Positions 62,403 to 64,000 of a stretch of DNA of 64,000 bases are shown here, piece by piece (within the stretch, counting starts at the first letter, position 1; each line of letters begins with the position of its first letter). This DNA comes from Planctomycetota bacterium (GTDB taxonomy: Bacteria > Planctomycetota > Phycisphaerae > WQYP01): contig JAKAEB010000005.1 of assembly GCA_021818445.1 (NCBI GenBank), forward strand, positions 1 to 64,000, given 5' to 3'. Made by a program: the position numbers and the translations under genes. The notes below the pieces were generated by a model. It saw nothing but the letters and a program-made list of their open reading frames with translations, had not been told where the DNA came from and did not search any database.

Positions 62403-63224
62403 CGTTCAGAATATACGCGCCCCAACGGCATAGCGGCAAGTGCCTTCCTCCCAAGCCTGAAATTCGTATTGCATCTGTCCCTTGCGAATAATGGCGAGGC
62501 GGCAAGTAATAACAAAAGAAAAGGCAGCGGCACCAAGCATGCCGGTTGCGAGTTGTCGGTTGCGGGCGGTCGGGACAGGAGACGCGCATTTTCTTTGGTC
62601 GACAGCACATGCAGCGGTGTAACGAAGCCGCGGCTGATTGCCAAGGCTTGCCAATTGCGCAGGTGAATCAGTCGCAAAGCGATATGAAGTAGAGTGCAGC
62701 TCGGGCTTTTATCCTGCAGTACCCTCAGTCCGCTTTACCGTCCATGAATGCTGTAGCCAACTCCGCGCGCCGCACGGAGAGATTCCATTATCGCCCGCAG
62801 AGTGCGCGAGGATCGCAAATACATTTTTATTGAATGACAACGCGCCGGGCAAGACCGGATTTACGCACTGGGGCACCGCCGCGCACGTATTACAGCCACC
62901 GGCTTGCCGGTGGTTCGTGCATTGGCGGTTGGCGGTTGGCGGACGGGCTGCGACAGGCGGTGGCGGGCCTTGCAGGCATGCAGACACCGGGCAAGCCCGG
63001 TGCTATGTATTTCTGTTGGAAAATCCGTTATCAATGCGGCGTATAGCACAACTTTGCACAGCGGAGAGCGTGAGAAGAGCCAACATCTTTCATTGGCCGA
63101 AAAGCCGCCGGGACAAGTCCGGCGGCTTACTGGCTGTCACCTTTTTATATTTTTTTTCATTTTATCCGTGGATCTGCTCCCCTGCTCACGATAATACCAT
63201 CCCTCTTCCAGAGTGGTAATCGGC
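62403..63224. repeat. Gene-free region with palindromic repeats
   Basis: No convincing gene. It contains a degenerate start of the 308-bp repeat (62770-62805), two perfect palindromes, CCACCGGC-TT-GCCGGTGG (62896-62913) and CACCGGGC-AA-GCCCGGTG (62985-63002), and a terminator-like hairpin listed separately. The palindromes have the form of REP elements. Confidence 0.55.
63100..63128 (-). terminator. Probable terminator downstream of gcvP
   Basis: Inverted repeat AAGCCGCCGG-N7-CCGGCGGCTT (63102-63128); on the minus strand it ends in four T. It lies about 100 bases after the gcvP stop. Confidence 0.6.
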
Positions 63225-64000
63225 TCAGGAGGCTTCCTGCGGCGGCGGGCACGCACAAAACAGATGCCGATCGCCGTAGGCACCGTCAATACGCCGGACA
63301 GAGGGCCAAAACTTTCTTGTGTGCAGGCCATCCACGGGATAGGCGGCCTGCTGACGGCTGTAGGCATGAGGCCAATCGGCAGCCAGCATTTCGGCCGTAT
63401 GGGGCGCATTTTTCAAGGGGTTATCACGCCGGTCCCATTGGCCCTGTTCGATATTACCAATCTCATGGCGTATCTGAATCAGTGCGTCGCAGAACCGATC
63501 CAGTTCGCCCTTGGACTCACTTTCCGTTGGTTCAAGCATCAATGTACCCGGCTCCGGCCAGGAGACGGTCGGGGCGTGAAAGCCGTAGTCCATAAGACGT
63601 TTGGCGATGTCTTCAACCTTGATACCGGCAGAGGCTTCAAACGGGCGGCAGTCAATAATAAATTCATGGGCCACGCGCCCCTGCCGACCGCGAAAGCGGA
63701 TGGCATAGTGGTCTTTAAGCCGCTGGGTCATGTAGTTGGCATTTAATATGGCGACCATGGTGGCAAGGGCAAGCCCCGGCGCACCCATCATGGCGATATA
63801 GGCCCACGAAATGGTGAGTATCGAGGCACTGCCGTACGGTGCCGCCGACACGGGCCCGATGGCATTGGCACCGCCGATACCGGCTGTGGGATGGCCCGGC
63901 AGAAAGGGGACGAGCTTTTGCACCACTCCGATGGGGCCCATCCCCGGCCCCCCACCACCATGCGGAATGCAGAACGTTTTGTGCAGATTCAGATGGCAGA
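63225..64000 (-). CDS. gcvP: Glycine dehydrogenase (decarboxylating), C-terminal part, 5' cut by window edge
   Basis: 258 residues visible; the frame stays open to the right edge. [19 protein letters not shown] contains the PLP-binding Lys in the family's conserved segment, and [19 protein letters not shown] and [31 protein letters not shown] follow as in GcvP. It is the P protein of the glycine cleavage system. Whether it is the full-length form or the C-terminal subunit (GcvPB) cannot be seen. Confidence 0.94.
   Translation of the reverse strand, partial: CHLNLHKTFCIPHGGGGPGMGPIGVVQKLVPFLPGHPTAGIGGANAIGPVSAAPYGSASILTISWAYIAMMGAPGLALATMVAILNANYMTQRLKDHYAIRFRGRQGRVAHEFIIDCRPFEASAGIKVEDIAKRLMDYGFHAPTVSWPEPGTLMLEPTESESKGELDRFCDALIQIRHEIGNIEQGQWDRRDNPLKNAPHTAEMLAADWPHAYSRQQAAYPVDGLHTRKFWPSVRRIDGAYGDRHLFCACPPPQEAS

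Noticed and set aside
62638..63219. A 193-residue plus-strand open frame
   Set aside because: It runs through the palindromes and the terminator-like hairpin and has no domain-like pattern.

Overview
The window looks like chromosomal DNA of a Planctomycetota bacterium, most likely class Phycisphaerae. This is inference. It rests on two PEP-CTERM proteins, two prepilin-like proteins with the [12 protein letters not shown] leader and a C-terminal FFDGH motif, a DUF4159/prenyltransferase-repeat protein, a SpoIIE-type phosphatase with GAF and PocR-like domains, and many secreted glycan-degrading enzymes without any SusC/SusD pair. No rRNA, tRNA, CRISPR array, integrase or transposase was seen.

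Positions 1-28300 are a carbohydrate-utilisation region made of alternating operons. On the minus strand, 5023 to the left edge encodes a heparinase II/III-like lyase, an acetyl-esterase-like hydrolase and a second hydrolase cut by the window edge. Upstream of it, also on the minus strand, lie a LacI regulator (5638-6654) and a PEP-CTERM protein (6870-7988). The plus-strand operon 8586-16475 encodes GH43, a sodium:solute symporter, GH3 and a paralogue of the edge hydrolase. The minus-strand operon 22400-16831 encodes a prepilin-like protein and two large secreted proteins that share an N-terminal segment. The plus-strand operon 22869-28302 encodes a second GH43, a second heparinase II/III-like lyase and an SGNH acetylesterase. 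The set suits an acetylated, substituted xylan-like or uronate-containing plant or algal polysaccharide; the exact substrate cannot be read from the sequence.

Positions 28806-33907 hold housekeeping genes: an ACT-domain protein, a DUF192 protein, a membrane protein, rsmA, a class IV aminotransferase and a Nif3-like protein. A 308-bp tandem repeat follows (33941-34720). Positions 34753-46939 form a second minus-strand carbohydrate cluster, read from high to low coordinates: LacI regulator, PEP-CTERM protein, a strong terminator, a GH2-like glycosidase with a C-terminal jelly-roll, the same jelly-roll as a separate protein, DUF4159 protein, prepilin-like protein, GH16 and PA14-containing GH3. 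The LacI gene has a good promoter with a 7-5-7 palindrome just downstream of its -10 box, so the cluster is probably autoregulated.

Positions 47229-64000 hold a TPR protein, a SpoIIE-type phosphatase, the translation cluster nusA-infB-DUF503-rbfA followed by an HhH-GPD-like protein, hisG, yajQ, a DNA-methylase-like protein, an overlapping pair (GHMP-kinase-like and MprF-like DUF2156), and the 3' part of gcvP at the right edge.

The most unusual non-coding content is a family of non-autonomous terminal-inverted-repeat elements flanked by TA. There is one 298-bp copy, two about 107-bp copies in opposite orientation, and a decayed long copy that carries one of the short copies nested inside it. 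Several strong sigma-70-like promoters (TTGACA or TTGACT, 16-17 bp, TAxACT-like) drive the carbohydrate operons.
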